NCBI GenBank assembly: GCA_964490145.1
Contig: CAZBBS010000005.1
Span: forward strand, 1 to 61,688
Length of the DNA: 61,688 nucleotides
Source: Eutrophocola sp964490145
GTDB taxonomy: Bacteria > Pseudomonadota > Gammaproteobacteria > Pseudomonadales > Pseudohongiellaceae
Reading direction: 5' to 3'
Shown here: positions 1-8,647 of the stretch, one piece after another
How the letters are laid out: each line of letters begins with the position of its first letter
Numbering within the stretch: the first letter of the stretch is position 1
Notes under the pieces: generated by a model
What the model saw: the letters and a program-made list of their open reading frames with translations, nothing else
Database searches by the model: none
Told to the model about the DNA's origin: nothing
Program-made: the position numbers and the translations under genes

Positions 1-66
1 AAAAAGTCAGCAGGCGGGGCTTCAGCTATATAAAAATTTCCTGTCCTGGGATGGGAGTATCTGATT

Positions 67-840
67 ATGGCATTGGCAAAACGCATCATTCCCTGTCTGG
101 ACTGTGAAAATGGCCGCGTCGTCAAAGGCGTGAAGTTTGTCGAAATACGCGATGCCGGCGACCCGGTTGAAGTGTCCAAACGCTACTGTGACCAGGGCGC
201 GGATGAAATCACTTTCCTCGATATCACCGCCAGTCACGAAGGTCGCCAGACCACCATCGAAACCGTACGTGATATTGCCAGCCAGGTCTTTATTCCGTTG
301 ACGGTTGGCGGCGGCATCCGCACCCTGCAGGATATTCGCGACATGCTCAATGCCGGTGCAGACAAGGTGGCCATTAATACCACGGCAGTGAAGAATCCTG
401 ATTTTGTCAGGGAAGCGTCTGAGCGTTTCGGCTCACAGTGTATTGTGGTGGCCATAGATGCCAAGAAGGTGTCTGCTGAAGGGGAAGCCGACAGATGGGA
501 AATCTTTACCCATGGTGGCCGTAATGCCACTGGCCTGGATGCTGTTGAATGGGCCAGGAAGATGGTGGCCAATGGCGCGGGTGAAATACTGCTGACCAGC
601 ATGGATCGTGATGGCACCAAGAATGGTTTTGACCTGGCCCTTAACAGGGCAATCAGTGATGCGGTATCTGTGCCTGTGATTGCTTCAGGCGGTGTCGGTA
701 ATCTCCAGCACCTGGTGGATGGTATTAATGAAGGTGGTGCCGATGCTGTTCTGGCCGCCAGTATTTTTCACTTCGGTGAGTACTCGATCCCGGAGGCCAA
801 GGACTTCATGGCACAACAAGGGATTGAAGTCAGACGCTAG
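67..840 (+). CDS. hisF: Imidazole glycerol phosphate synthase, cyclase subunit
   Basis: HisF is the cyclase half of IGP synthase. With ammonia from HisH it converts PRFAR to imidazole glycerol phosphate and AICAR in histidine synthesis, in the cytoplasm. The 257-residue length is normal for the family. The N-terminus LAKRIIPCLD carries the first catalytic Asp (D12), and VVAIDAKK carries the second (about D131). The barrel phosphate-binding loops GGGIR and ASGGVG are present. The ATG follows a GGGAG ribosome-binding site with 9-bp spacing. The rest of the his operon (hisH, hisA) would lie upstream, outside the window. The stop codon shares a CTAG with the stop of the convergent ctpA. Confidence 0.98.
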   Translation: MALAKRIIPCLDCENGRVVKGVKFVEIRDAGDPVEVSKRYCDQGADEITFLDITASHEGRQTTIETVRDIASQVFIPLTVGGGIRTLQDIRDMLNAGADKVAINTTAVKNPDFVREASERFGSQCIVVAIDAKKVSAEGEADRWEIFTHGGRNATGLDAVEWARKMVANGAGEILLTSMDRDGTKNGFDLALNRAISDAVSVPVIASGGVGNLQHLVDGINEGGADAVLAASIFHFGEYSIPEAKDFMAQQGIEVRR

Positions 841-2210
841 TGCGCTGCCGTACCCTCTATATCCTGCAGTAATTCCGTTTGCGATCTGGCCATTACTTTT
901 GGTCTGACAATATTCAATCCCTTCAAAACATTAATGGCTTCATTGAGCTGGTAATCCCGGACAATGACTTCCGGTGGTTCATGCGGCTGTGTTTCTGCTG
1001 CGATAACGGCAGCCTCTTCACCGTCTTCTGGCGAGGCATTTTCCAAATGACCGGCAAGGTCCGCCTCCCGGTAGCTCACCAGGCTGTCAGGAATACGGGT
1101 GACCTGGCCCCTGTCGACTGTGATATCCGGAACGATGCCGGTGGCCTGAATAGAGCGACCGCTGGGGGTGAAATACAGGGCGGTGGTCAGCTTGATGGCG
1201 CGATCATTGGTCAAGGGCAGAACGGTTTGTACAGATCCTTTGCCAAAACTGGGGGTGCCCATAATGATGGCACGGCCATGATCCTGCAGGGCGCCGGCAA
1301 CAATTTCCGAGGCTGAAGCAGAGCCGGAATTGATGAGCACAACCAGTGGTACACCCTGGCTCACATTTTCTGCCGAAGCTTCGAAGCGCATGTCTGCGTT
1401 GTCTACACGGCCTTGGGTATACACAATCAGGCCCTCATCGATAAAGGCATCAACAACATCCACAGAGGCCTGCAGGACACCGCCCGGGTTATTGCGTAAA
1501 TCAAGAACCACACCTTTCAGTTCATTTTCCTCATGGAGTTTGGCAACGGCATCTTTCACTTCCTTGCCAGTGTTGGTGGCAAAGGCCGCAATACGGATAT
1601 AGGCGTATCCGGGATCCACGATTCTGTACCTGACGCTGCGTGCCTTGATGATTTCGCGGGTTACCGTGATTTCAAAGGGTTCGCTCACCCCTTCACGTAA
1701 AATGGTCAGCACGATGTCAGTTCCCGGTTCACCGCGCATGAGGTCCACCGTATCACCGACGGTGACTTCCCGTGCCGGGGTATCATCAAGCTTGATGATC
1801 AGGTCGCCAGCCTGCACGCCTGCCCGTTCCGCAGGAGAGCCGTCCATGGGGGCAATCACCTTGATGAAGCCGTCTTCAACGCCCACTTCAACACCCAGAC
1901 CGCCAAATTCACCGGTGGTACTTTCCTGAAGCTGGTCGTAGTCGTCAGATGCCAGATAGGTAGAGTGGGGATCTATACCGGCGAGCATGCCCTTGATGGC
2001 ATTTTCCAGCAGGGTCTTGTCATCGATGGGTTCCACGTAGGAGCTGCGGATGCGGTTCAGGACCTCGGTGAAAATGCGCACTTCATCAAGAGGCAGTGGA
2101 AGCTTTTCAGCAGGATCCGCTTCCTGTGCACTCAAGTTGATGGAAGCCAGGCATAAGGTGCAGCCCATTCCCAGGAGGATGTGACGAACAGCATGTTGAA
2201 TTCTGGACAC
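837..2210 (-). CDS. ctpA: Carboxy-terminal processing protease, S41 family
   Basis: This is a periplasmic serine endoprotease of the CtpA type, which in related bacteria degrades cell-wall hydrolases or their regulators. The 457-residue protein starts with a GTG preceded by AAAGG and has a signal peptide (residues 1-29, ending NLSAQ). A PDZ domain lies at about 100-185 and the peptidase core at about 200-370. The catalytic dyad is visible: Ser299 in GSASASEI and Lys324 in SFGKGS, 25 residues apart as in known CtpA/Tsp enzymes. It is the last gene of the leftward gpmI-envC-ctpA cluster, 134 bp after envC. Linkage to envC supports a role in septal murein turnover; this is inferred from context. 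Confidence 0.95.
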   Translation of the reverse strand: MSRIQHAVRHILLGMGCTLCLASINLSAQEADPAEKLPLPLDEVRIFTEVLNRIRSSYVEPIDDKTLLENAIKGMLAGIDPHSTYLASDDYDQLQESTTGEFGGLGVEVGVEDGFIKVIAPMDGSPAERAGVQAGDLIIKLDDTPAREVTVGDTVDLMRGEPGTDIVLTILREGVSEPFEITVTREIIKARSVRYRIVDPGYAYIRIAAFATNTGKEVKDAVAKLHEENELKGVVLDLRNNPGGVLQASVDVVDAFIDEGLIVYTQGRVDNADMRFEASAENVSQGVPLVVLINSGSASASEIVAGALQDHGRAIIMGTPSFGKGSVQTVLPLTNDRAIKLTTALYFTPSGRSIQATGIVPDITVDRGQVTRIPDSLVSYREADLAGHLENASPEDGEEAAVIAAETQPHEPPEVIVRDYQLNEAINVLKGLNIVRPKVMARSQTELLQDIEGTAAH

Positions 2211-2344
2211 GATTATTACCTTTAAGAACAGGGCACTTCCCTGCAGTTAATCTTGTGTAGTGATGCGATTTGCAATCAGGCAACCCATAAGACACGTAAA
2301 TGTATCAATTCGTTGCATTATGCCACAGTGAAAACAGGTTCAGG

Positions 2345-3526
2345 TCAGTTGCGGGCTAGGCACCAGGCGGACGGGTTTATGGCATCCCCGTTGTGGCGGA
2401 TTTCGAAATACAGACTTGCCGTTGCCTGCCCGCCAGTATTCCCGGCTGCGGCAATAACCTCCCCCTGGCTCACCCATTCCCCGACATCCCTGAACAGGGA
2501 CTGGTTGTGGGCATAAAGGCTCATATAACCATCGCCATGATCGATTATCAAGAGCAGGCCGGAGCTGGAAAACCAGTCGGAATAGACCACCCGCCCATGA
2601 TGGATTGCCCTGACATTCTCGCCTTCATTGGCTGCCAGAACCACACCCTGCCGGCTCAGATCGCCATTACCATAGCTGCTGCCCCACCGGTTGAGCAGTC
2701 GACCATCGACAGGCCAGGGCAGTTTGCCCTTGAGGCTGGCAAAGGACTGCTGCTGTCCGCCCAGGGAGAGATTGTTTATGGATTGCCGCAGTTCCTCGAT
2801 CAACAAGGCCACTTCAGCCCGTTCGGCCTCCAGGGCGGAAAGGGCCTGGCTGGAGCTTTCCAGCTGTTTATCAAGCTCCTCCAGTATGGCCTGGCGTTCC
2901 CGGGATCTTGCCTGAAGTTCCTGCTGCCTGAGAGCCAGTTTTGCCTGTTGCTGCTCAAGTGTCTGGTTGGCGGTTTCGATCTGATCCTGCACCTGGGCGA
3001 TTGCAGTGATTGTTCCGGCATACTCCTCAACTTTTTCACGTCGCGCATCGGTAAAGTAGCGGTAGTAGCTCAGCATTCTTGAAACGGTGGCCGGGTTTTC
3101 CTGGTTAAGTAAAAGCTTCAGGTACTCCTCCTGACCCGTACGATGTGCTCCCTGCAGATAACGGGTGATCAGGTCCTGCTGCCGGTTTTTCAGGGATTGC
3201 AGACTGGCGAGTTCTTTCTCAAGTTCTTCCAGTTTTCCCCTGTTTTCCTGAATGCTGGCGTTGATACCTGAAATTTCACGATTGACCTCAGCCAGGGATT
3301 TCTCGGCTGACTGCAGGGTTTTATAGACGTCTGCTCTTTCCGAGTTTCTACTGGCGATATCAGCCTGGACAGTTTTGATGGTACTTGTCAATGCGGCGAG
3401 GGTTTCCTCGGAGACATTCTGTGAAGAGGCTGCCTGGGTATGCCCGGCCATGGCGCTGCACGTCAGGAAGATCAGCGAAAGCTGCCACGTAAACAGGAAA
3501 TTGCGTGCCGATTTCCTGTGATCCAT
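2345..3526 (-). CDS. envC: Murein hydrolase activator EnvC
   Basis: EnvC is a periplasmic activator of the amidases AmiA/AmiB at the division septum. The 393-residue protein has a signal peptide (about 1-32), a long coiled-coil region rich in Gln, Glu and Leu (about 40-260), and a C-terminal LytM/M23 domain (about 270-390). The M23 zinc ligands are missing. The region that normally carries HxxxD reads GVVLAANEGENV, and the usual HxH strand reads LYFEIRHNG, so this is a catalytically dead LytM domain as in true EnvC. The ATG lies 5 bp after the gpmI stop, implying co-transcription. E. coli EnvC is slightly longer (about 419 residues). Confidence 0.94.
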   Translation of the reverse strand: MDHRKSARNFLFTWQLSLIFLTCSAMAGHTQAASSQNVSEETLAALTSTIKTVQADIASRNSERADVYKTLQSAEKSLAEVNREISGINASIQENRGKLEELEKELASLQSLKNRQQDLITRYLQGAHRTGQEEYLKLLLNQENPATVSRMLSYYRYFTDARREKVEEYAGTITAIAQVQDQIETANQTLEQQQAKLALRQQELQARSRERQAILEELDKQLESSSQALSALEAERAEVALLIEELRQSINNLSLGGQQQSFASLKGKLPWPVDGRLLNRWGSSYGNGDLSRQGVVLAANEGENVRAIHHGRVVYSDWFSSSGLLLIIDHGDGYMSLYAHNQSLFRDVGEWVSQGEVIAAAGNTGGQATASLYFEIRHNGDAINPSAWCLARN

Positions 3527-3531
3527 GGCAG

Positions 3532-5070
3532 CTATTTGATCAGGGAGTGGCCAGACATCTCTGCAGGCTGGGGCAGCCCCATCAAGGCCAGGATGCTGGG
3601 TGCTACATCACACAGGGAGCCGTCATTGGACAGCTCGACACTGTTTTTGCCTACATATACCAGAGGTACAGGACCATTGGTGTGGGACGTCAGCGGCTGT
3701 CCTGATTCCTCATCCAGCATTTGCTCCAGGTTGCCGTGATCGGCGGTAATCAGACAGTTGCCATTGGTTTCCAGTATGGCTTCCGTAATTTTTCCCAGGC
3801 AGGTGTCAATAACTTCGGCGGCTTTCAATGCAGCTTCCCAGACACCGGTGTGGCCAACCATGTCGCCATTGGCCAGGTTGCAGATGATGGCGTCATATTC
3901 CCGGTTTCTGATCGCACTGACCAGTTTGTCCGTGACTTCATATGCGCTCATTTCCGGCATCAGGTCGTAGGTGTCCACCTTCGGTGAAGGCACCAGAATA
4001 CGATTTTCACCTTCGAACTCCGCTTCCTGACCGCCGCTGAAAAAGAAAGTGACGTGGGCGTATTTTTCGGTCTCGGCAATACGAAGCTGGCTTTTGTGCT
4101 GGCTGGCCAGATACTCGCCCAGGACATTGTTCAGTCGTTCAGGTGGGTAGGCGCAGTCAGCCGTGATGTCATCGGCATACCGGGTGAGCATCACGAAATG
4201 GCTCAGTGCCGGCATGTTGCCGCGATCGAAATCGGCAAAATCCCTGTCGGTAAATACCCGGGTCAGCTCCCTGGCCCGGTCTGCACGGAAATTCATAAAG
4301 ACGACGGCATCACCATCCTGAATCGAAACAGAATCACCATTGTGCGATATACACGTGGGTTGTACGAATTCATCGTTCTCATCACGGGCATAGGCATCTT
4401 TCAGGGCAGTCATTGCATCATCACTGGCATATTCTGCCTTGCCATGACAAATGGCCGTAAAGGCTTTTTTCACCCGATCCCAGCGCTTGTCACGATCCAT
4501 GGCATAAAACCGGCCGATAACAGTAGCGATTCGTCCGCAGCCCAATGTTGAAAACAGGTCCTGCATTTTACCCAGAGATGCCTCGGCACTTCTGGGCGGG
4601 GTGTCGCGTCCATCCAGGATGGCATGCAGGTACACCTGTTGGCAGCCGCGCTTGCAGGCCAGTTCTATCATGGCGGCGATCTGGTCTTCATGGCTGTGTA
4701 TGCCGCCAGGGGAAAGCAGGCCAATGACATGCAGGGCCTTGCCATTATTGGCTGCATCATCAGCCGCCTGGCACAAGGCAGGATTTTCGAAGAAGCCGCC
4801 TTCCTCAATGTCTTTGTCGATTCTGGTGAGGTTCTGGTAAACGATTCGACCCGCACCAAGATTCATGTGACCCACTTCGGAGTTGCCCATCTGCCCATCC
4901 GGCAAGCCCACTTTGAGACCCGACGTATGGATCAGTGTATGGGGATAGCTGGACAGTAAATTATCCCAGACCGGTGTGCGGGCATGGGTGATGGCATTGT
5001 GTTCCTGTTCCTGGCGATGTCCCCAGCCATCAAGGATTAATAGCAGTGTGGGGCCGGTCGGGCTAGTCAT
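3532..5070 (-). CDS. gpmI: 2,3-bisphosphoglycerate-independent phosphoglycerate mutase
   Basis: GpmI interconverts 3- and 2-phosphoglycerate in glycolysis and gluconeogenesis and depends on Mn2+. I place the start at the ATG at 5070 (MTSPTGPTLLLILDGWG), giving 512 residues, the normal family length. An in-frame GTG at 5151 would add 27 residues with no homology character. Metal ligand D14 lies in LILDGWG, and the phosphorylated Ser64 in GQMGNSEVGHMN. The alkaline-phosphatase-like metal site ITADHGNLEQM and the TSHTNGPVP loop are near the C-terminus. It heads the leftward gpmI-envC-ctpA cluster and diverges from the rhodanese gene at 5272. Confidence 0.97.
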   Translation of the reverse strand: MTSPTGPTLLLILDGWGHRQEQEHNAITHARTPVWDNLLSSYPHTLIHTSGLKVGLPDGQMGNSEVGHMNLGAGRIVYQNLTRIDKDIEEGGFFENPALCQAADDAANNGKALHVIGLLSPGGIHSHEDQIAAMIELACKRGCQQVYLHAILDGRDTPPRSAEASLGKMQDLFSTLGCGRIATVIGRFYAMDRDKRWDRVKKAFTAICHGKAEYASDDAMTALKDAYARDENDEFVQPTCISHNGDSVSIQDGDAVVFMNFRADRARELTRVFTDRDFADFDRGNMPALSHFVMLTRYADDITADCAYPPERLNNVLGEYLASQHKSQLRIAETEKYAHVTFFFSGGQEAEFEGENRILVPSPKVDTYDLMPEMSAYEVTDKLVSAIRNREYDAIICNLANGDMVGHTGVWEAALKAAEVIDTCLGKITEAILETNGNCLITADHGNLEQMLDEESGQPLTSHTNGPVPLVYVGKNSVELSNDGSLCDVAPSILALMGLPQPAEMSGHSLIK

Positions 5071-5189
5071 AAAGAATCCGGGAATCTGTTGCGAATTTGC
5101 TGTGATGAACAGGGGCGCATTATCCCCAATTACGCTGTGTCTTGCGAGCACTGATGGGCCTGAATTGCCGTGTTTTTTCGAATCTTTAC

Positions 5190-5218
5190 CTGACTTCCCG
5201 GGTTCTGGCGTGTATACT
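5190..5218 (+). promoter_or_regulatory. Candidate sigma-70 promoter for yibN-secB
   Basis: CTGACT (5190-5195, 4/6 to TTGACA) and TATACT (5213-5218, 5/6 to TATAAT) are separated by exactly 17 bp. The start codon at 5272 is about 50 bp past the predicted start site. This was identified by eye only. Confidence 0.45.
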
Positions 5219-5271
5219 CCGTGCCTCTTTGAAACAGGCAGTTAGCGCCCTGCAGGGCTAAAGATTTTCTG

Positions 5272-5685
5272 ATGACACAGTTTCTCGAATTCCTGATGAA
5301 TCACTGGATTTTGTCCGGCCTGTGGCTGGCAATTTCCATCACCCTGGTGCTTTATCTGAAAGCAAAGTCAGGTACGGCGCTCAGTCCTTACCAGGCAACG
5401 CTTCTGGTGAATAACAAGCAGGGTGTGTTTCTCGATATCAGGGACCGCAAGGCTTTCGAAGGCGGGCATATTGTTGATGCGATCAACATTCCGCTGGCAA
5501 AGCTCAAGGAGCGGATTGTCGAAATGGACAAGTACAAGGACAGACCTGTCATCGTGGTGTGCCAGATGGGGCACCAGGCTGGCGAGGCAGTCAAAATTCT
5601 TGAAGAGCATGGCCTTGAGACAGTATCCCGCATGAGTGGCGGAATGACTGAATGGCAGACGCAGGGGTTGCCGGCAGTTAAATAG
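5272..5685 (+). CDS. yibN: Membrane-anchored rhodanese-like protein, YibN type
   Basis: A 137-residue protein with one N-terminal membrane segment (about 10-30) followed by a single rhodanese domain (about 38-135). The active-site Cys97 lies in VVCQMGHQAG, so persulfide or sulfurtransferase chemistry is possible; the substrate is unknown. Position and architecture match YibN of E. coli and the equivalent Pseudomonas gene, which precede grxC and secB. Here secB follows after 96 bp and no glutaredoxin gene lies between them. It diverges from gpmI. Confidence 0.85.
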   Translation: MTQFLEFLMNHWILSGLWLAISITLVLYLKAKSGTALSPYQATLLVNNKQGVFLDIRDRKAFEGGHIVDAINIPLAKLKERIVEMDKYKDRPVIVVCQMGHQAGEAVKILEEHGLETVSRMSGGMTEWQTQGLPAVK

Positions 5686-5781
5686 GCTGTCTTCAAATAG
5701 TGCTTCACAGACTTATAAATCACTAAACACATAATTTGAAAATCCGGATATTTTTATCCACAAATATTTTAAGGGTTAACA

Positions 5782-6309
5782 ATGGCAGATAACGAACAGC
5801 AGCCACAGTCAGTAGTCACTGCGGCAGATGAGGAGCAGGGTAAAGGTCAGCGTTTCGGGATTCAGAGAATTTATGTCAAGGACTCTTCCTTCGAAGCCCC
5901 TGATACACCGGACGTGTTTCGTCGGCAGTATGCTCCCCAGGTCAACTTCAGCATCAACAACCGCAGTAACAGGCTTGAAGAGGGACTTTACGAGGTTGTC
6001 CTGCGTCTGACTGCAGACGTCAAACAGGATGACAAGACTGTTTTTCTGGCCGAGGTTCAGCAGGCAGGAATTTTTGAGGTCCGCGGAATTGAAGGTGAAC
6101 AGCTTGAGCAAGTACTAACTATCACCTGTCCCTCCACATTGTTCCCCTATGGTCGTGAGGCTATTGATGCCCTGGTAACACGCGGAAGTTTTCCAGCCCT
6201 GCTTCTGGCCCCAATCAACTTTGAAAACATCTATATCCAGGCCAAACAGCAGCAGGCGGCACAGGCAGCCGCTGGTGCTGACAGTGCACAGGGTACGGAT
6301 TCCCACTAG
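5782..6309 (+). CDS. secB: Protein-export chaperone SecB
   Basis: SecB is a cytoplasmic tetrameric chaperone that keeps preproteins unfolded and delivers them to SecA. The 175-residue protein contains the conserved core FGIQRIYVKDSSFEAPD near the N-terminus, and later CPSTLFPYGREAID and GSFPALLLAPINF. The tail is acidic and Ala/Gln-rich and somewhat longer than in E. coli (155 residues). AAGGG precedes the ATG with 7-8 bp spacing. It is probably co-transcribed with yibN and ends at a hairpin terminator. A perfect DnaA-box 9-mer lies at 5754-5762 in its leader and is probably coincidental. Confidence 0.98.
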   Translation: MADNEQQPQSVVTAADEEQGKGQRFGIQRIYVKDSSFEAPDTPDVFRRQYAPQVNFSINNRSNRLEEGLYEVVLRLTADVKQDDKTVFLAEVQQAGIFEVRGIEGEQLEQVLTITCPSTLFPYGREAIDALVTRGSFPALLLAPINFENIYIQAKQQQAAQAAAGADSAQGTDSH

Positions 6310-6330
6310 AATCCGTTTACCAGAAGTATC

Positions 6331-6366
6331 AAAGGGCTGCCGGCTTTAGCTGACGGCCCTTTTTTT
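6331..6366 (+). terminator. Rho-independent terminator after secB, with tandem tail repeat
   Basis: An imperfect stem pairs AAAGGGCTGCCGGC with GCTGACGGCCCTTT around a short TTTA loop and is followed by a run of seven T. The tail segment (6348-6366) is repeated almost exactly at 6367-6385 (GCTGGCGGCCCTTTTT). On the minus strand the same stem follows the trmL stop, so it may serve both convergent genes. Confidence 0.75.
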
Positions 6367-6386
6367 CAGCTGGCGGCCCTTTTTCG

Positions 6387-6848
6387 TCAGGCGCCGGTAA
6401 ACCCCTGTTGGCGCCATGCCTCGTAAACGATCACTGCGGCTGAATTGGATAAATTCAGGCTTCGGCTATGAGGCAACATGGGAATTCTGAGCGTGGCTGT
6501 AACCTCGGGTGAAGTCAGAATCCTGTCAGGCAGACCACGAGTTTCAGGTCCAAACAACAAGTAATCCCCAGGTTCAAAGGCCGCTTCGGTGTAAGGCAAG
6601 GTGCCTTTGGTGCTGATCGCATAAATACGACCACTCCCGCGGTTTTCCAGAAAATCTTCCCAATTTTCATGGGTCCTTAATTCACTGTATTCCGCGTAAT
6701 CCAGGCCTGCTCGCCGCAGTTTTTTGTCACCTAGGGAAAAACCCAAGGGTTTGATAAGATGCAGGGCGCAGCCTGTGTTACTGCTCAAGCGGATGGCATT
6801 TCCGGTATTAGGGGGTATCTCGGGTTCAAAAAAGACAATGCTGAACAT
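6387..6848 (-). CDS. trmL: tRNA (cytidine/uridine-34 2'-O)-methyltransferase
   Basis: TrmL is a SPOUT-class enzyme that 2'-O-methylates the wobble base of tRNA-Leu isoacceptors using SAM. The 153-residue protein is typical in size. The trefoil-knot motifs are clear: EIPPNTGNAIRL near the N-terminus, LLFGPETRGLP in the middle and IPMLPHSRSLNLSNSAA near the C-terminus. It converges on secB and shares the terminator region. The start codon lies just downstream, in its own reading direction, of the 47-bp palindrome at 6868-6914. Confidence 0.96.
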   Translation of the reverse strand: MFSIVFFEPEIPPNTGNAIRLSSNTGCALHLIKPLGFSLGDKKLRRAGLDYAEYSELRTHENWEDFLENRGSGRIYAISTKGTLPYTEAAFEPGDYLLFGPETRGLPDRILTSPEVTATLRIPMLPHSRSLNLSNSAAVIVYEAWRQQGFTGA

Positions 6849-6867
6849 AAAAATATCTAATTAAAAT

Positions 6868-6914
6868 AGGGTCTTAGGAAGCAGATTATCAGATAATCTG
6901 CTTCCTAAGACCCT
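6868..6914. repeat. 47-bp palindrome with 23-bp perfect arms
   Basis: The arms AGGGTCTTAGGAAGCAGATT... (6868-6890) and their exact reverse complement (6892-6914) flank a single central A at 6891. The flanks are AT-rich on both sides. In RNA this would form a very stable hairpin on either strand. Read leftward it is followed by TATTTTAATT just before trmL; read rightward by TTGTTTAAAAT. A bidirectional terminator or a mobile palindromic repeat are both possible. The stop codon of the broken gene at 6889-7152 sits at its centre. Confidence 0.9.
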
Positions 6915-7152
6915 TGTTTAAAATGGCAGTAATACCACCTTCATCAAAATTTGCCAGCAGTGCTGGGTCGCTGACCTGCACAAAGTAATCCTGGTCCCAG
7001 GTGGTGATGATATTTTCGGCCACTGTCCGGGAAAACTGACTGCTGCTATCCAGCAGGGCATTTTTCCTGAGAACCTGGAAAAGCTAGGTGCCGCAGACAA
7101 TCATGATAATTATCATGACTACTGTAATAGCTGTACGAAAACGTCCGGTCAT
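6889..7152 (-). pseudogene. Small membrane or exported protein gene interrupted by one amber codon
   Basis: Read leftward from the ATG at 7152, one frame runs 88 codons to a TGA at 6889-6891, with a single internal TAG at 7084-7086 (codon 23). Residues 8-22 (AITVVMIIIMIVCGT) form a hydrophobic segment that continues past the amber codon (LFQVL). The rest reads like ordinary protein, for example SRTVAENIITTWDQDYF and VSDPALLANFDEGG. The ratio of sense codons to stops and the natural composition argue for a real gene carrying one nonsense change or sequencing error. The last 8 codons lie inside the palindrome at 6868-6914, so the C-terminus may also have been replaced. I do not recognise the family. 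7153-7222 holds nothing I can identify. Confidence 0.6.
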
Positions 7153-7222
7153 GTAGGGCTCAGCTCTTGAGACTGCAAGTGCAGTAGCTTAAAGAGTGTA
7201 TGGCACCCGGTAAAGCCGTGAT

Positions 7223-8647
7223 TTACTCGCTGTCGCCATTAACTCCGTTTTCGATACCCAATTCCTTGATCTTTCGTGTCAGGGTATTGCGTCCCCAGCC
7301 CAGCAGTTCGGAGGCATCGCGCTTGCGGCCACCGCTGTGTTTGAGGGCCACCTCGATCATGCACTTCTCAAAAATGGGAGTGGCCTGTTGCAGGATGCCT
7401 GAATGACCCAGGCTCAATTCCTGGTCGGCCCAGCTTTTCAGGTTTTGAGCCCAGCTGCCTGTGACCTCGCCCTGTGTGGTTGGGTTGAGAAATTCCTCGG
7501 GCAGATCATTGATGAAAATTTCCCTGCCCGATGCCATGACAGTGATCCAGCTGCAGAAATTTTCCAGCTGCCTGACGTTGCCGGGCCAGGACAGGCCTGT
7601 CAGGTAATGGCTGGTTTCCTGGCGAAGCTGTTTTTTCTCAACACCCATTTGCTGGGCGGCACGACCCAGGAAATGATCCATCAGAGCGGGAATATCTTCA
7701 CGTCGGTCGGCCAGCTTGGGCAGGTGGATGGGAATGACGTTGAGACGATGATAGAGGTCTTCGCGAAACAGATGCTCCTTGACCCTTTCCTCCAGGTTCT
7801 GGTGGGTGGCAGCAATGACGCGAACATCGGCCTTGATAGGGGAAAGGCCGCCGACCCGGTAGAACTCACCGTCGGAAAGTACCCGAAGGAGGCGGGTCTG
7901 GGTTTCCATTGGCATATCCCCGATTTCATCCAGAAAGAGGGTGCCGCCATCGGCCTGCTCAAAACGGCCGACACGCATTTGGGTGGCACCGGTAAAGGCA
8001 CCGCGTTCGTGGCCAAACAGCTCTGATTCAATCAGGTCCTTGGGAATGGCCGCCACGTTCAGGGGGATGTAGGGTTTTTCAGCGCGTGGACTGTGCTTGT
8101 GCAGGGCCTGGGCAACCAGTTCCTTACCGGTACCGGATTCACCCTTGATCAGCACGGTAATGTTGGAATGGGACAGGCGGCCAATGGCACGAAACACTTC
8201 CTGCATGGCCGGCGCTTCACCAATAATTTCCTTGGCTTTAACTGTCTGGGTTTCTGTCTTGCCCTTTTTCTGCTCGCTGGCATGCTTGACCGCCCGCTCG
8301 GCGACCGCAACTGCCTCGTTGACATCAAAGGGTTTGGGCAGATATTCAAAGGCACCGCGTTTGTAGGATTTCACGGCACTGCTCAAATCGGAATGGGCGG
8401 TCATGATGATGACCGGAATCTGTGGATAGTTATCCTGAACCTGCTGCAGCACTTCAAGACCGTCGATACCCGGCATGCGGATGTCACTGATGATGGCATC
8501 AGGCTGCGATGATTTCAGCTTTTCGAGCAGGCCGTCACCACTTTCAAAACTTTCACTGATGAAGCCTGCCTTGTCCAGGGACTTTTCCAGGACCCAGCGA
8601 ATGGAACGGTCGTCGTCGACGATCCAGATCAGATTTTTACCTGTCAT
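7223..8647 (-). CDS. ntrC: Nitrogen regulation response regulator NtrC
   Basis: NtrC is the sigma-54-dependent activator of nitrogen-starvation genes. The 474-residue protein has a receiver domain (1-120) with phospho-acceptor D55 in IISDIRMPG. It also has an AAA+ domain (about 140-370) with Walker A GESGTGKE, the sigma-54 contact loop GAFTGA, and a Fis-type helix-turn-helix at the C-terminus (ASELLGWGRNTLTRKIKELG). It overlaps the upstream ntrB by 11 bp, so the two are translationally coupled. Its own binding boxes appear upstream of ntrB at 9875-9911, suggesting autoregulation. Confidence 0.98.
   Translation of the reverse strand: MTGKNLIWIVDDDRSIRWVLEKSLDKAGFISESFESGDGLLEKLKSSQPDAIISDIRMPGIDGLEVLQQVQDNYPQIPVIIMTAHSDLSSAVKSYKRGAFEYLPKPFDVNEAVAVAERAVKHASEQKKGKTETQTVKAKEIIGEAPAMQEVFRAIGRLSHSNITVLIKGESGTGKELVAQALHKHSPRAEKPYIPLNVAAIPKDLIESELFGHERGAFTGATQMRVGRFEQADGGTLFLDEIGDMPMETQTRLLRVLSDGEFYRVGGLSPIKADVRVIAATHQNLEERVKEHLFREDLYHRLNVIPIHLPKLADRREDIPALMDHFLGRAAQQMGVEKKQLRQETSHYLTGLSWPGNVRQLENFCSWITVMASGREIFINDLPEEFLNPTTQGEVTGSWAQNLKSWADQELSLGHSGILQQATPIFEKCMIEVALKHSGGRKRDASELLGWGRNTLTRKIKELGIENGVNGDSE

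Noticed and set aside
5754..5762. Perfect DnaA box TTATCCACA in the secB leader
   Set aside because: One copy of a 9-mer is expected about every 130 kb on either strand; no cluster, AT-rich unwinding region or dnaA gene is nearby.
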